Shown here piece after piece: positions 58,211 to 64,000 of a DNA stretch of 64,000 nt (positions are counted from its first letter, which is position 1; every line of letters begins with the position of its first letter). The stretch is taken from the NCBI RefSeq assembly GCF_900169265.1, contig NZ_FXYX01000015.1, positions 1 through 64,000 of the forward strand, given 5' to 3'. A program made the position numbers and the translations under genes. Source of the DNA: Brevibacterium iodinum ATCC 49514 (GTDB lineage: Bacteria > Actinomycetota > Actinomycetes > Actinomycetales > Brevibacteriaceae). The notes under the pieces were generated by a model, which had not been told where the DNA came from, searched no databases, and was given only the letters and a program-made list of their open reading frames with translations.

Positions 58211-58228
58211 AACTACATGGCTGTAGTT
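58211..58228. promoter_or_regulatory. Operator-like inverted repeat
   Basis: AACTACA-TGGC-TGTAGTT, perfect 7-bp arms, in the 149-bp AT-rich divergent gap between the LysM gene and the next gene. Confidence 0.4.
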
Positions 58229-58241
58229 CGTTGCATCTTCA

Positions 58242-58256
58242 TTTCAAGTCTTGAAA
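58242..58256. promoter_or_regulatory. Operator-like palindrome
   Basis: TTTCAAG-T-CTTGAAA, a perfect 15-bp palindrome 13 bp from the previous one and 31 bp before the ATG at 58288. Confidence 0.45.
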
Positions 58257-58287
58257 GTGGACTACAGCTGGGGCAGGCTTGGCGATT

Positions 58288-58803
58288 ATGGACGATCGCA
58301 TCGATGCACTCCTGGCGGATATCGAAGCCGCCGACACGGCGGCACAAGCGCACGTCAGGAGAGGCGAATTCAGCGAAGAGGTGACCGGTCAGGCGGCCGA
58401 GAGAACTCTGCTCGAACGGATGCGCGGGGCGCTGGGATCGACGGTGCAGGCGACGCTGCCGGGGCGAGACGTCACAGGAACGGTGTGCTTCCTCGGTCGG
58501 GACATCATCGTCCTCGCCGGAGTCGAGGTCTCGGTGATCGCGATCAGGGCAGTTCGGGGATTCAGGCTGATCGCGAGGGTGCATCGATTCGACGCCGGCG
58601 GGCTGGAGAGATTGGGCCTGGGATCGGCGCTGCGCCGCTGGTCGGCCGCCTATGAAGAGGTGTCGATCGATGTCGCCGACAGTGCGGGCAGCATTCGGGG
58701 GCGCTGCGTACTCGTTGCCTCCGACTATGTCGAGATCGCCGGCAGGATCATTCCCTTCGCGGCGATCAATGCCGTCCACGCTCGGACGAATCCCTTCGGA
58801 TGA
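58288..58803 (+). CDS. Conserved hypothetical protein
   Basis: This 171-residue soluble protein is not one I recognise. It starts with a helical part (MDDRIDALLADIEAADTAAQ) and then has beta-rich repeats of valine/isoleucine (DIIVLAGVEVSVIAIRAVRG, CVLVASDYVEIAGRIIPFAA), which look like two copies of a small barrel-like unit. No catalytic motif is visible. GGGGCAGG lies upstream of the ATG. It faces the LysM gene across an AT-rich gap with two palindromes and converges on the small HTH gene. Confidence 0.7.
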   Translation: MDDRIDALLADIEAADTAAQAHVRRGEFSEEVTGQAAERTLLERMRGALGSTVQATLPGRDVTGTVCFLGRDIIVLAGVEVSVIAIRAVRGFRLIARVHRFDAGGLERLGLGSALRRWSAAYEEVSIDVADSAGSIRGRCVLVASDYVEIAGRIIPFAAINAVHARTNPFG

Positions 58804-58840
58804 CTCGTCCATGATGGAGATCAGAGCTGAACCGAGTGGG

Positions 58841-59062
58841 TCAGTCCTCGATGGAACCGGTCTTGATCTGGTACTCGGTGCGCTCGTACATGCGCTGGAT
58901 ATACGCTTCGATCTCGGACTTCTCGACCCGCCACTGGCCGCGCCCTCCGACTTTGATGGCGCGGAGATCGCCGGAGCGGACCAGGGCCCGAGCCTGTGCG
59001 ATCGAGACATTGAGCAGCTCGGCCACATCGGTCAGCGGCAGGAAGCGACTTTCGACGGCCAT
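58841..59062 (-). CDS. BldC-like small helix-turn-helix DNA-binding protein
   Basis: This 73-residue protein has a MerR/excisionase-type winged HTH filling most of it: LTDVAELLNVSIAQARALV, then KVGGRGQWRVEKSEIEAYI. It resembles BldC, a developmental regulator that binds direct repeats head to tail, and phage Xis proteins. It has no neighbouring integrase, so a chromosomal regulator is more likely. A cluster of direct and inverted repeats lies 20-70 nt upstream. It is divergent from the SAF-CpaE-like genes, probable targets. Confidence 0.83.
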   Translation of the reverse strand: MAVESRFLPLTDVAELLNVSIAQARALVRSGDLRAIKVGGRGQWRVEKSEIEAYIQRMYERTEYQIKTGSIED

Positions 59063-59080
59063 GAGGTGACTTCTCCCATT

Positions 59081-59130
59081 CCAAATGTCCATCTGCCACC
59101 AGATGTCCATCTGCTTGTTGGTACATTTGG
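59081..59130. promoter_or_regulatory. Direct/inverted repeat cluster before the HTH gene
   Basis: ATGTCCATCTG occurs at 59085-59095 and 59103-59113 (18-bp period); the whole is bracketed by CCAAATGT (59081-59088) and ACATTTGG (59123-59130). It is a plausible binding site for the HTH protein in the 159-bp divergent gap. Confidence 0.5.
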
Positions 59131-59221
59131 CCAAAAACCTTGCTTTGGCATCATTTGATGCCCAATATTATCACTGAGAAGCAGTTTCTGTCAGCGAAAC
59201 TTCTGCGAATCTGGAGATGCA

Positions 59222-59869
59222 ATGGAGCTCTCGAAAAGAATCCGACCCCCGCGCTGGACCGATGCGCGCCTCCTCGTCGGCGCGATGCTCGTCGTCCTCG
59301 CGGTCGTCGGAACCTACCTGCTCGTCACCTCGGCGAACTCGACCACCCGGGTCTGGGCGAGCGCACGCGCACTCGTCCCCGGTGAGATACTCGAACCGGC
59401 CGACCTCACAGTGGCCGAGGTCAATCTCGCCGATCTCGGCAAGAAGTATCTCTCTGCCGATTCCGAGCTGCCGACGAATACGAGCGTGCGCAGCGTCGTG
59501 GCGGCAGGCGAACTGCTGGCTGCCTCGGCGGTGGCGCCAGTGTCAGAACTCGAGGGGCGAGTCGTAGCCATCGACATCGCCGGCTCAGTCCCGAGCGTCG
59601 TCGACTCGGGCAGCCTCGTCGACGTCTGGGCCCAGCCGGAGCAGAACGGGCTCGACGATGACGGCACACCGCCGGAGCAGATCGTCGATTCGGCCCCGGT
59701 CGCTCATATCAATCGAGACGTCGGCAGCTTCGGGGCAGGTGACGGCGCCCGTATCGAAGTGTTCGTGGGCTCTGTGGACCTGCCCGGCGTGCTTGCCGCG
59801 CTCGACGGACGCAGCGTGCTCTCCGTGGTCGGAGCCCCGTCCGTTCCTGCCGATGAAAGCGAGCAGTGA
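59222..59869 (+). CDS. SAF-domain (FlgA/CpaB-like) membrane protein
   Basis: This 215-residue protein has a basic N-terminus, one membrane helix (about 17-37) and an extracytoplasmic SAF domain (about 42-110; ARALVPGEILEPADLTVAEV), then a beta-rich part. SAF/CpaB proteins are periplasmic pieces of Tad/Flp pilus machines or flagellar P-ring chaperones. No pilus gene is nearby, so this is an orphan variant. GGAG lies 7 nt before the ATG; the stop overlaps the next ATG by one base. Confidence 0.83.
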   Translation: MELSKRIRPPRWTDARLLVGAMLVVLAVVGTYLLVTSANSTTRVWASARALVPGEILEPADLTVAEVNLADLGKKYLSADSELPTNTSVRSVVAAGELLAASAVAPVSELEGRVVAIDIAGSVPSVVDSGSLVDVWAQPEQNGLDDDGTPPEQIVDSAPVAHINRDVGSFGAGDGARIEVFVGSVDLPGVLAALDGRSVLSVVGAPSVPADESEQ

Positions 59870-61146
59870 TGACACAGGTCCTGCTGGCGGTCGACTTCGA
59901 ATACGACCTCATCCTCTTCGAGCTGCTCAGTGAGATCGACGACGTCACGATCGTCGCGCGCCCCGCCGACGAGGTGGAGCTGCTGGCACACTGCCGCACC
60001 GGCGGAGCCGACGTCGTCATCATCGGCCGCTACTTTCCCGGCCTCGACGCGGAGGTGGTTGCCGCGATCACGGCCTCCGGTGCGAAGGTGCTCGGATTCG
60101 GCGACGACGCGCACGCCCTCGAAGCAGTCGGCATCAGCGCAGTCGTCGCAACGGACGCCGACGCGACGGCGATGGCTGCGGCGATCGACGACCTCCGTAC
60201 CTCCACCGTGGTCCCGCCGCGCCCGATATCGCCGCCGGGGCCGGTCGGAGGGGCGGGAATGATCATCACGGTCTGGGGGACCGGTTCGTCGCCCGGACGC
60301 ACTCTCACTGCCGTCAACCTCGCTGATCAGGCCTCCCGTCAGGGCAAGCGCAGCGTCGTCGTCGACGCTGACACGGTCTCCGGGATGGTCGCGTCCACCC
60401 TCGGGCTGACAGAGGAATCTTCGCATCTGGCCAGCCTCTGCCGGTCGCAGTCGGACCCGGTCGGGCGCTTCGGCGCGCATGCGGTGCCGCATGCATCGAT
60501 CCGTGAGAGCTTCCATGCGGTGACCGGGCTGACTCGGCCCGAGAGGTGGCCGGAGATCCGTGCCTCCGTCCTCGAGTCTGTGCTCAAACGCCTGGCCAAG
60601 GTCTACGATGTCGTCGTCGTCGACGTCAGCGACCGCATCGATCCCGATGACGACCTCGCCGACCCCTTCTACGATCGACACTGCGCCACCCGTGCGGCGC
60701 TCGAGGCCGCCGATATCGTGCTCGTCCTCGCAGCAGGGGAGCCGATCGGCCTGCAGCGACTGGTCAAAATCCTCGGCACACCACGGGCCGAGGCGGTGCG
60801 CGAGAAGATGCGGCTGGTGATCACGAAGGTGCGCTCGAGCGCGGTCGGCCATCCCGCTGAGACGCGGATCAGTGAAGTCCTCGACCGATTCGTCCGGATC
60901 ACTCCGGACTTCATTCTCAGAGATGACCGGCCCACGGCCGATGCGGCGATGCTCGCCGGCCTCACCCTGTACGAGCAGAATCCCCGGTCCGTCCTCGTCG
61001 GGGACCTCGCGGCGATGATCGACGAGCTGCTGCCGGGTCGCCGCCGTTCCCGCAGATCCGTCGGAGGCCGTGCCCGTCGCGGCGCCGGCCGCCGCGGACG
61101 CCCGCAGAAAGCCAGGGTGAGCCAGGGGAGCGGACCACAGGACTAG
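59869..61146 (+). CDS. CpaE/MinD-like ATPase-fold protein with altered P-loop
   Basis: This 425-residue protein has an N-terminal receiver-like domain (about 1-105, without a phospho-acceptor pattern), then a SIMIBI/ParA fold (about 125-390). The deviant Walker A motif reads WGTGSSPGRTLTAVNLA, so both expected lysines of KGGxGKT are missing; Walker A' (VVVDADTVSG) and B-like VVVVDVSDR remain. A basic Arg/Gly-rich tail (RRRSRRSVGGRARRGAGRR) ends it. It may bind nucleotide differently or serve as a scaffold. It is coupled to the SAF gene (TGATG). Confidence 0.82.
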   Translation: MTQVLLAVDFEYDLILFELLSEIDDVTIVARPADEVELLAHCRTGGADVVIIGRYFPGLDAEVVAAITASGAKVLGFGDDAHALEAVGISAVVATDADATAMAAAIDDLRTSTVVPPRPISPPGPVGGAGMIITVWGTGSSPGRTLTAVNLADQASRQGKRSVVVDADTVSGMVASTLGLTEESSHLASLCRSQSDPVGRFGAHAVPHASIRESFHAVTGLTRPERWPEIRASVLESVLKRLAKVYDVVVVDVSDRIDPDDDLADPFYDRHCATRAALEAADIVLVLAAGEPIGLQRLVKILGTPRAEAVREKMRLVITKVRSSAVGHPAETRISEVLDRFVRITPDFILRDDRPTADAAMLAGLTLYEQNPRSVLVGDLAAMIDELLPGRRRSRRSVGGRARRGAGRRGRPQKARVSQGSGPQD

Positions 61147-61149
61147 GAT
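61144..61149 (+). promoter_or_regulatory. -10 box before the small hypothetical gene
   Basis: TAGGAT at the stop codon of the CpaE-like gene, 7 nt before the ATG at 61157; a possible leaderless internal promoter. Confidence 0.4.
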
Positions 61150-61156
61150 GAGGGGC

Positions 61157-61633
61157 ATGGCCATTCGCTGCTACATTCCCACCACCCTGACCGCGCTGCG
61201 TTCGACGCTGATCGATGTCCGCGCCGTCGCCCCCGACGCTCAGGGGCGCAGCCTGCGCGGTGAGGAGTTCGAATCCGCTGAATTCGACGCCATGTGCATC
61301 GCCGCGGCCCTGGCCGCGAGCGCGGTATTCGCTCCCGCTGAAGCCGAGACCGGCACCGAGGCGGCTCCCGAGCGGCGTGTCATCGTGGCCTATGACGCCC
61401 CCGAGTCCAGCCCGGCCGCGCCGCTGACCGAGGGCTTCGAGCTCATCACCCTTGCCGATGTCGACATGGTCCGGATTGCGAGCTTCCACCTCGATGAGGA
61501 CGCCGTTTGGGATGAGGCGGTGCAGCTGGCCGAGGACACGGACTCCAGTGCAGCCGAGGACCACCTCGGCGCTTCCGATCTGCTGTGGTACGACTCTTCC
61601 GAACTGGAGCAGCTGCTCGGCGACCAGGCCTGA
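61157..61633 (+). CDS. Conserved hypothetical protein (DUF6912-like)
   Basis: This 158-residue acidic soluble protein opens IRCYIPTTLTALRSTLIDV, which I associate with small actinobacterial proteins now called DUF6912; the assignment is tentative. It has no signal peptide or catalytic motif, and its C-terminus is rich in Asp/Glu. It follows the CpaE-like gene by 10 nt, so it is probably cotranscribed as well as having its own -10. I chose the ATG at 61157; an ATG at 61148 overlaps the -10 box. Confidence 0.7.
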   Translation: MAIRCYIPTTLTALRSTLIDVRAVAPDAQGRSLRGEEFESAEFDAMCIAAALAASAVFAPAEAETGTEAAPERRVIVAYDAPESSPAAPLTEGFELITLADVDMVRIASFHLDEDAVWDEAVQLAEDTDSSAAEDHLGASDLLWYDSSELEQLLGDQA

Positions 61634-61699
61634 ACCGACGCTGGGACTGTACCGACTCCGGGGCTGAATCGACCCCATCGCAACTCCGGCAGACGACTT

Positions 61700-61730
61700 C
61701 ACGGTTCGCACCGACTCGAACGCAACCGTG
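61700..61730. terminator. Weak hairpin between convergent genes
   Basis: CACGGTT (61700-61706) pairs with AACCGTG (61724-61730), between the convergent stops at 61633 and 61747. No T-tract; tentative. Confidence 0.25.
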
Positions 61731-61746
61731 TCGCCGGCCCCCGGGA

Positions 61747-62211
61747 TCAGGCGGATTCGAAGCGGCGCAGCCGGTCGCTCAGGCGCTTCTCCAGGATCGG
61801 GACCACAGCCTGTTCGATCATTGCGCCGAACATCGGGATCGACGAGCTGATCTCCGCATGAGCGGCCAACTTCGTCACTGACTCGACCTCGCGCAGCTCG
61901 AGGACCGCATCGATCTCGACCGGGACGCCTGCGGCGCGTGCAGACATGCGGATCTCTGCCTCGTCACCGAGGACATCCCCGGGAATCATGTACACCTCGA
62001 CCAGCACGGTCTTGTCGGGAAGCCGAGAGGCCAGAGCCGCCGGAAGCTCGGCCTTGGGCATCGGGGTCCGCACAGTCATCTCCGTGTCGGGGTCGATGTA
62101 TTCGGCACTGGCCTCGGAGCCGAGCTTCTCCCACACGTCGGGGTCGGCAAGTTTGGCCAGGAATGTCGACAGATCAACCGGATATTCATGATTGAGAGTC
62201 AGAGATCGCAT
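61747..62211 (-). CDS. DUF2505 family protein
   Basis: This 154-residue protein matches DUF2505, a START-like/SRPBCC-type fold common in actinobacteria (SLTLNHEYPVDLSTFLAKLA, then alternating strands and a C-terminal helix MIEQAVVPILEKRLSDRLRR, read in part). Such folds have a hydrophobic pocket for a small ligand; none is known here. I chose the ATG at 62211 because CTGGAG lies 2-3 nt upstream and the domain begins there. It is divergent from the glutamate dehydrogenase gene. Confidence 0.83.
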   Translation of the reverse strand: MRSLTLNHEYPVDLSTFLAKLADPDVWEKLGSEASAEYIDPDTEMTVRTPMPKAELPAALASRLPDKTVLVEVYMIPGDVLGDEAEIRMSARAAGVPVEIDAVLELREVESVTKLAAHAEISSSIPMFGAMIEQAVVPILEKRLSDRLRRFESA

Positions 62212-62284
62212 AGCTCCAGTTTGCCAGCGAATGAACCCTACTTCACCGTAGGGCGCTCGGCGTGCCTTTCTCGATATTTGGGCA

Positions 62285-62290
62285 TAGTGT
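62285..62290 (+). promoter_or_regulatory. -10 box of the glutamate dehydrogenase transcript
   Basis: TAGTGT, 5 nt before the ATG of an 8-codon reading frame; transcription should begin near 62296. Confidence 0.45.
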
Positions 62291-62295
62291 GGGGA

Positions 62296-62322
62296 ATGAC
62301 GATTCGACGTCGAATCGCGTGA
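62296..62322 (+). CDS. Possible leader peptide MTIRRRIA
   Basis: ATG at the predicted transcript start opens an 8-codon frame, MTIRRRIA, with three adjacent arginine codons, ending 30 nt before the dehydrogenase GTG. The spacing from the -10 box fits leaderless translation. It overlaps the palindrome at 62300-62317, so the reading frame may be a by-product of that site. Confidence 0.3.
   Translation: MTIRRRIA
62300..62317. promoter_or_regulatory. 18-bp perfect palindrome before glutamate dehydrogenase
   Basis: CGATTCGACGTCGAATCG lies just inside the predicted transcript, where a bound repressor would block elongation or initiation. As RNA it could form a short hairpin. Confidence 0.55.
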
Positions 62323-62352
62323 CGAATGCTCGTTGATCATAGAGGTGAAGCA

Positions 62353-64000
62353 GTGACTCAGGTCTCAATTTCGAACGTTGCAGAAGAGTGGAGAAAACAG
62401 AGGGGGCAATCGGCTCCCGACAACTTCCTCGATGCGTATTATCCGCGGTTCGAAACAGGGGCGACCGATCCCGAGGCCTACGCGGCTGCGGCGGCCCGTC
62501 ACTTCGCGCTCGGCACCGAATACGACGGGCAGAGACCGGCGATCGCGATCTACAATCCGAGCGTCGACTCGCCGGAATTCAGCGACAACCACACCGTCAT
62601 CGCCATCGTGCTCGCCGACATGCCCCATCTCGTGTCCTCGATCGTCAGTGACCTCGCCGCCAACGGCAGGGCGATCCGCCGCGTCCACCACCCGATCATC
62701 ACAGTCACCGGCAACGGACCGGACGAGAAGATCCTCTCCCCGGCAGAAGCCCCCGCACTCAGTGCGGACACGGCGAGCATTCCGACGGTCGCCGAAGATC
62801 CTGCCGGCAGCGAGGACGGCGCCCCACAGCAGCAGTCCTGGATCCGTCTCGAGATCGACCGCATCTCCGAAAGCGACTTCGGTGCACTCGAAGAGCGCCT
62901 GCGCGGGGTGCTCGACTACGTGGCCGCGGCAGCGCGCGACGCCCAAGCGATGGCCGCGAAGGCCAAAGACATCGCCGCCGAGCTGAGCGCACACGCGCCG
63001 CGCCCGGAACTGTCCTCCGAAGCCGAATCCGCCGCCGCCCTGCTCACCTGGCTCGACGGACACTTCACCTTCCTCGGCTACCGCGAATACGACTACACCC
63101 ACGACGCCGAACACAGCAGCCTCGAACCGATCGAGGACACCTCGATGGGCATCTCGGCCCTGCGCCCCCTCGTGAAGTCACCGCTCAGCCGGGCGGTCGC
63201 CGACAAAGCGCTCGAACCGCATGTGCTGGTGCTGACGAAGGCGAACTCCCGCTCCCGCGTCATCCGATCCTCGTTCATGGACTACATCGGCGTGAAGACC
63301 TTCGATGCCGACGGTGAGATCGTCGGCGAGCGGCGCTTCGTCGGAGTGTTCAAACCCGAATTCTACAACGACAGCGTCCTCAACATCCCGGTCATCGACA
63401 GGAAGGTCGCGAAGATCCTCTCAGCCAGCGGATTCCCCACCGGATCCCACTCGGCCAACGAACTTCTCGGCGTCCTTGAGAACTATCCCCGCGAGGACCT
63501 GCTCCACGAGGACACCGAGGAGATCTATGACGTCGTCATGGAGATCGTCGACATGCAGGAGCGCCGTGAGTCCCGCGTGTTCGTCCGCACCGACCCGTAC
63601 CAGCGCTTCGTCTCCGTCATCCTCTACCTCCCGCGCGACCTCTACAACACCGACGCCAGAGTGCGCGTGCAGGAAGTGCTGCGCAAGTTCTACAACACCG
63701 ACAGCGTCGACTTCGATGTGCTGCTGAGCGAATCCGCGCTGGCCCGCATCCACTTCGTGGCCCGCGTCGCCCGTGACTGCGAACTGCCGCAGATCGGCGC
63801 CGACGAGGTCGAGGCCCGCATCGTCGGAGCCGTTCGCTCCTGGTCCGAAGACGTCCACGCGTTCCTCGTACCCGCCGAGACCGGCGACTCCGGAGCCTCG
63901 CATGCCCGGGCCGACCTGTGGTCGAAGGCGTTCCCTCCCAGCTACGGCGAGCATCACACCCCCGCTGAGGCGGTCGCCGATGTCGGTCGGTTCGAAGCCC
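62353..64000 (+). CDS. NAD-specific glutamate dehydrogenase, large type (N-terminal part)
   Basis: The frame from GTG 62353 stays open to the window edge (549 codons). The sequence (HHPIITVTGNGPDEKI, LLTWLDGHFTFLGYREYDY, VFVRTDPYQRFVSVILYLPR, given in part) is that of the 180-kDa glutamate dehydrogenases of about 1600 residues, which deaminate glutamate to 2-oxoglutarate with NAD and carry ACT-like regulatory domains in this N-terminal region. The catalytic domain lies outside the window. GAGGTGAA is 6 nt upstream of the GTG. A palindrome and a possible leader peptide precede it. Confidence 0.92.
   Translation, partial: MTQVSISNVAEEWRKQRGQSAPDNFLDAYYPRFETGATDPEAYAAAAARHFALGTEYDGQRPAIAIYNPSVDSPEFSDNHTVIAIVLADMPHLVSSIVSDLAANGRAIRRVHHPIITVTGNGPDEKILSPAEAPALSADTASIPTVAEDPAGSEDGAPQQQSWIRLEIDRISESDFGALEERLRGVLDYVAAAARDAQAMAAKAKDIAAELSAHAPRPELSSEAESAAALLTWLDGHFTFLGYREYDYTHDAEHSSLEPIEDTSMGISALRPLVKSPLSRAVADKALEPHVLVLTKANSRSRVIRSSFMDYIGVKTFDADGEIVGERRFVGVFKPEFYNDSVLNIPVIDRKVAKILSASGFPTGSHSANELLGVLENYPREDLLHEDTEEIYDVVMEIVDMQERRESRVFVRTDPYQRFVSVILYLPRDLYNTDARVRVQEVLRKFYNTDSVDFDVLLSESALARIHFVARVARDCELPQIGADEVEARIVGAVRSWSEDVHAFLVPAETGDSGASHARADLWSKAFPPSYGEHHTPAEAVADVGRFEA

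Noticed and set aside
58841..59062. Phage excisionase and an integrated element
   Set aside because: No integrase, attachment site or other phage gene is near; the BldC-like chromosomal regulator reading fits better.

Overview
The window is 64 kb of high-GC DNA from an actinomycete. The evidence is a WhiB-like protein, MtrA-MtrB-LpqB, an LCP-family ligase, a coenzyme F420 ligase, Rv3235-, DUF3499- and DUF5719-type proteins, and many genes with a TAnnnT -10 box only 5-8 nt before an ATG or GTG (leaderless transcription). From memory, gene order follows the mycobacterial stretch running roughly from secA1/mtrAB/sahH/pmmA to whiB2/fbiB/purEK/accD5/birA. Overall style fits Micrococcales, most plausibly Brevibacterium. 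That genus call is inference and was not tested by a search.

Left part (1-19.3 kb): the last codons of an IS110-type transposase lie beside half of a palindromic repeat. Then come a nitrilase-family amidase, a TetR regulator, an acyl-CoA carboxylase pair (accE, pccB) divergent from birA and a class III adenylate cyclase, a second type II topoisomerase A subunit, a TetR regulator with a clear operator, and a GNAT/acyl-CoA synthetase fusion divergent from a DUF5998-phosphatase-methyltransferase operon. purK, purE and an acyl-CoA dehydrogenase follow, closed by a good Rho-independent terminator.

Middle part (19.3-38.9 kb): an LCP ligase, a large secreted peptidoglycan hydrolase carrying both amidase and NlpC/P60 domains, manA, a leftward operon (F420 ligase, TIGR03089, 3-oxoacid CoA-transferase A and B), then whiB, a giant membrane glycosyltransferase and a DUF5719 protein in one overlapping operon, a metallopeptidase-like protein, DUF3499, phosphomannomutase and ahcY. 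The theme is envelope polysaccharide supply (mannose-6-P/mannose-1-P) and wall remodelling.

Right part (38.9-64 kb): RDD and SpoIIM-like membrane proteins; a leftward operon (GPDP-type membrane protein, DUF4129, DUF4350, MoxR ATPase, DUF58) with 4-bp overlaps or abutting genes; mtrA-mtrB-lpqB; comF; hpf; a perfect 70-bp palindrome; a YcaQ-like glycosylase; secA; Rv3235 and LysM proteins; and a small poorly understood cluster (hypothetical protein, BldC-like HTH, SAF/CpaB-like protein, CpaE/MinD-like protein lacking both P-loop lysines, small hypothetical). It ends with a DUF2505 gene and the start of a very large NAD-glutamate dehydrogenase preceded by a possible leaderless Arg-rich leader peptide.

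Most interesting: (1) the IS110 tail abutting half of a palindrome whose intact copy lies 52 kb away, suggesting a bridge-RNA-guided element that targets REP-like palindromes; (2) the SAF/CpaE-like/HTH cluster; (3) the putative leader peptide and palindrome before glutamate dehydrogenase; (4) long extragenic hairpins after manA; (5) widespread leaderless promoters. No tRNA, rRNA, CRISPR array or prophage was seen.
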